From Zygnema cylindricum (Eukaryota; Streptophyta; Zygnematophyceae; Zygnematales; Zygnemataceae), in contig JBBHKE010000423.1 of the NCBI GenBank assembly GCA_037447655.1, positions 182,027 through 246,026 of the forward strand: a DNA stretch of 64,000 nucleotides, given 5' to 3'. The notes beneath the pieces were generated by a model. The model saw only the letters and a program-made list of their open reading frames with translations, did not search any database and was not told where the DNA came from. Below are positions 63,988 through 64,000 of the stretch, in pieces. Within the stretch, counting starts at the first letter, position 1. The number at the start of each line of letters is the position of its first letter. The position numbers and the translations under genes were made by a program.

Positions 63988-64000
63988 CTGCAATATTTTG

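Noticed and set aside
1-64000. Search for a defence island, gene cluster or other novel multi-gene system
   Set aside because: The window is eukaryotic repeat-rich DNA with two partial genes; no operon-like set is present. The unusual systems found are the retroelement priming/start overlap and the tRNA-bearing TRIM.

Overview
The window looks like nuclear DNA of a streptophyte (a land plant or a charophyte alga). The reasons are several nested Ty1/copia retrotransposons, TIR elements with TA and TWA target duplications, intron-split genes, telomere-like TTTAGGG-type tracts, and a gene matching the plant plastid lipid permease TGD1. The species cannot be fixed. Nothing is bacterial. Coordinates were read by eye and repeat boundaries may be off by a few bases.

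Layout. 1-6.9 kb: a short minus-strand copia with both LTRs but only RT/RNase H remains (1196-3927), then a decayed plus-strand copia (about 4.0-6.3 kb). 7-12.3 kb: AT-rich tandem repeats and two blocks of a degenerate ACTAATTATA-type satellite either side of 2.6 kb of unassigned sequence. 12.34-13.12 kb: a tandem miniature LTR array (TRIM-like) with a tRNA-like pol III cassette in each LTR. 13.75-14.30 kb: a TIR/MITE element.

16.0-48.96 kb is one retrotransposon nest, which target-site duplications let me unpack. An old plus-strand copia (E4) was split by minus-strand element A (18285-47953, TSD AAATA). A was split by plus-strand E5 (20210-33519, TSD AGAGT/GGAGT). E5 holds a solo LTR (23978-24977) and plus-strand E6 (25229-31123, TSD AAAAG/AAAAC). 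A was also entered by plus-strand E7 (from 33690) and minus-strand B (to 47281), and a deletion later fused E7 to B near 36113. The youngest copy, N (39530-45938, TSD TTGTA), sits in B's gag. Its 1033-bp LTRs differ at one base, and its polyprotein is open except for one in-frame TAG. These elements share an unusual 5' end: the primer-binding site pairs with the anticodon region of initiator tRNA-Met, so it contains an ATG, and gag is open from an ATG inside the LTR straight across it.

50.5-52.3 kb holds two nested Harbinger/Tourist-like elements. The genic part is 53.0-62.3 kb: eight exons of a divergent MATE-family transporter (53078-58947) with a dense GTAC array upstream, then the C-terminal exons of a TGD1-like MlaE-family permease (59464-62327). 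The MATE gene lacks its C-terminus and the TGD1 gene its N-terminus. They meet across telomere-like and GA-rich low-complexity DNA with small duplicated exon pieces, including a TGA in a TGD1 exon, so at least the TGD1 copy is probably a pseudogene. A second copy of the MITE family lies in the last TGD1 intron. The right edge holds a possible end of a minus-strand gene.
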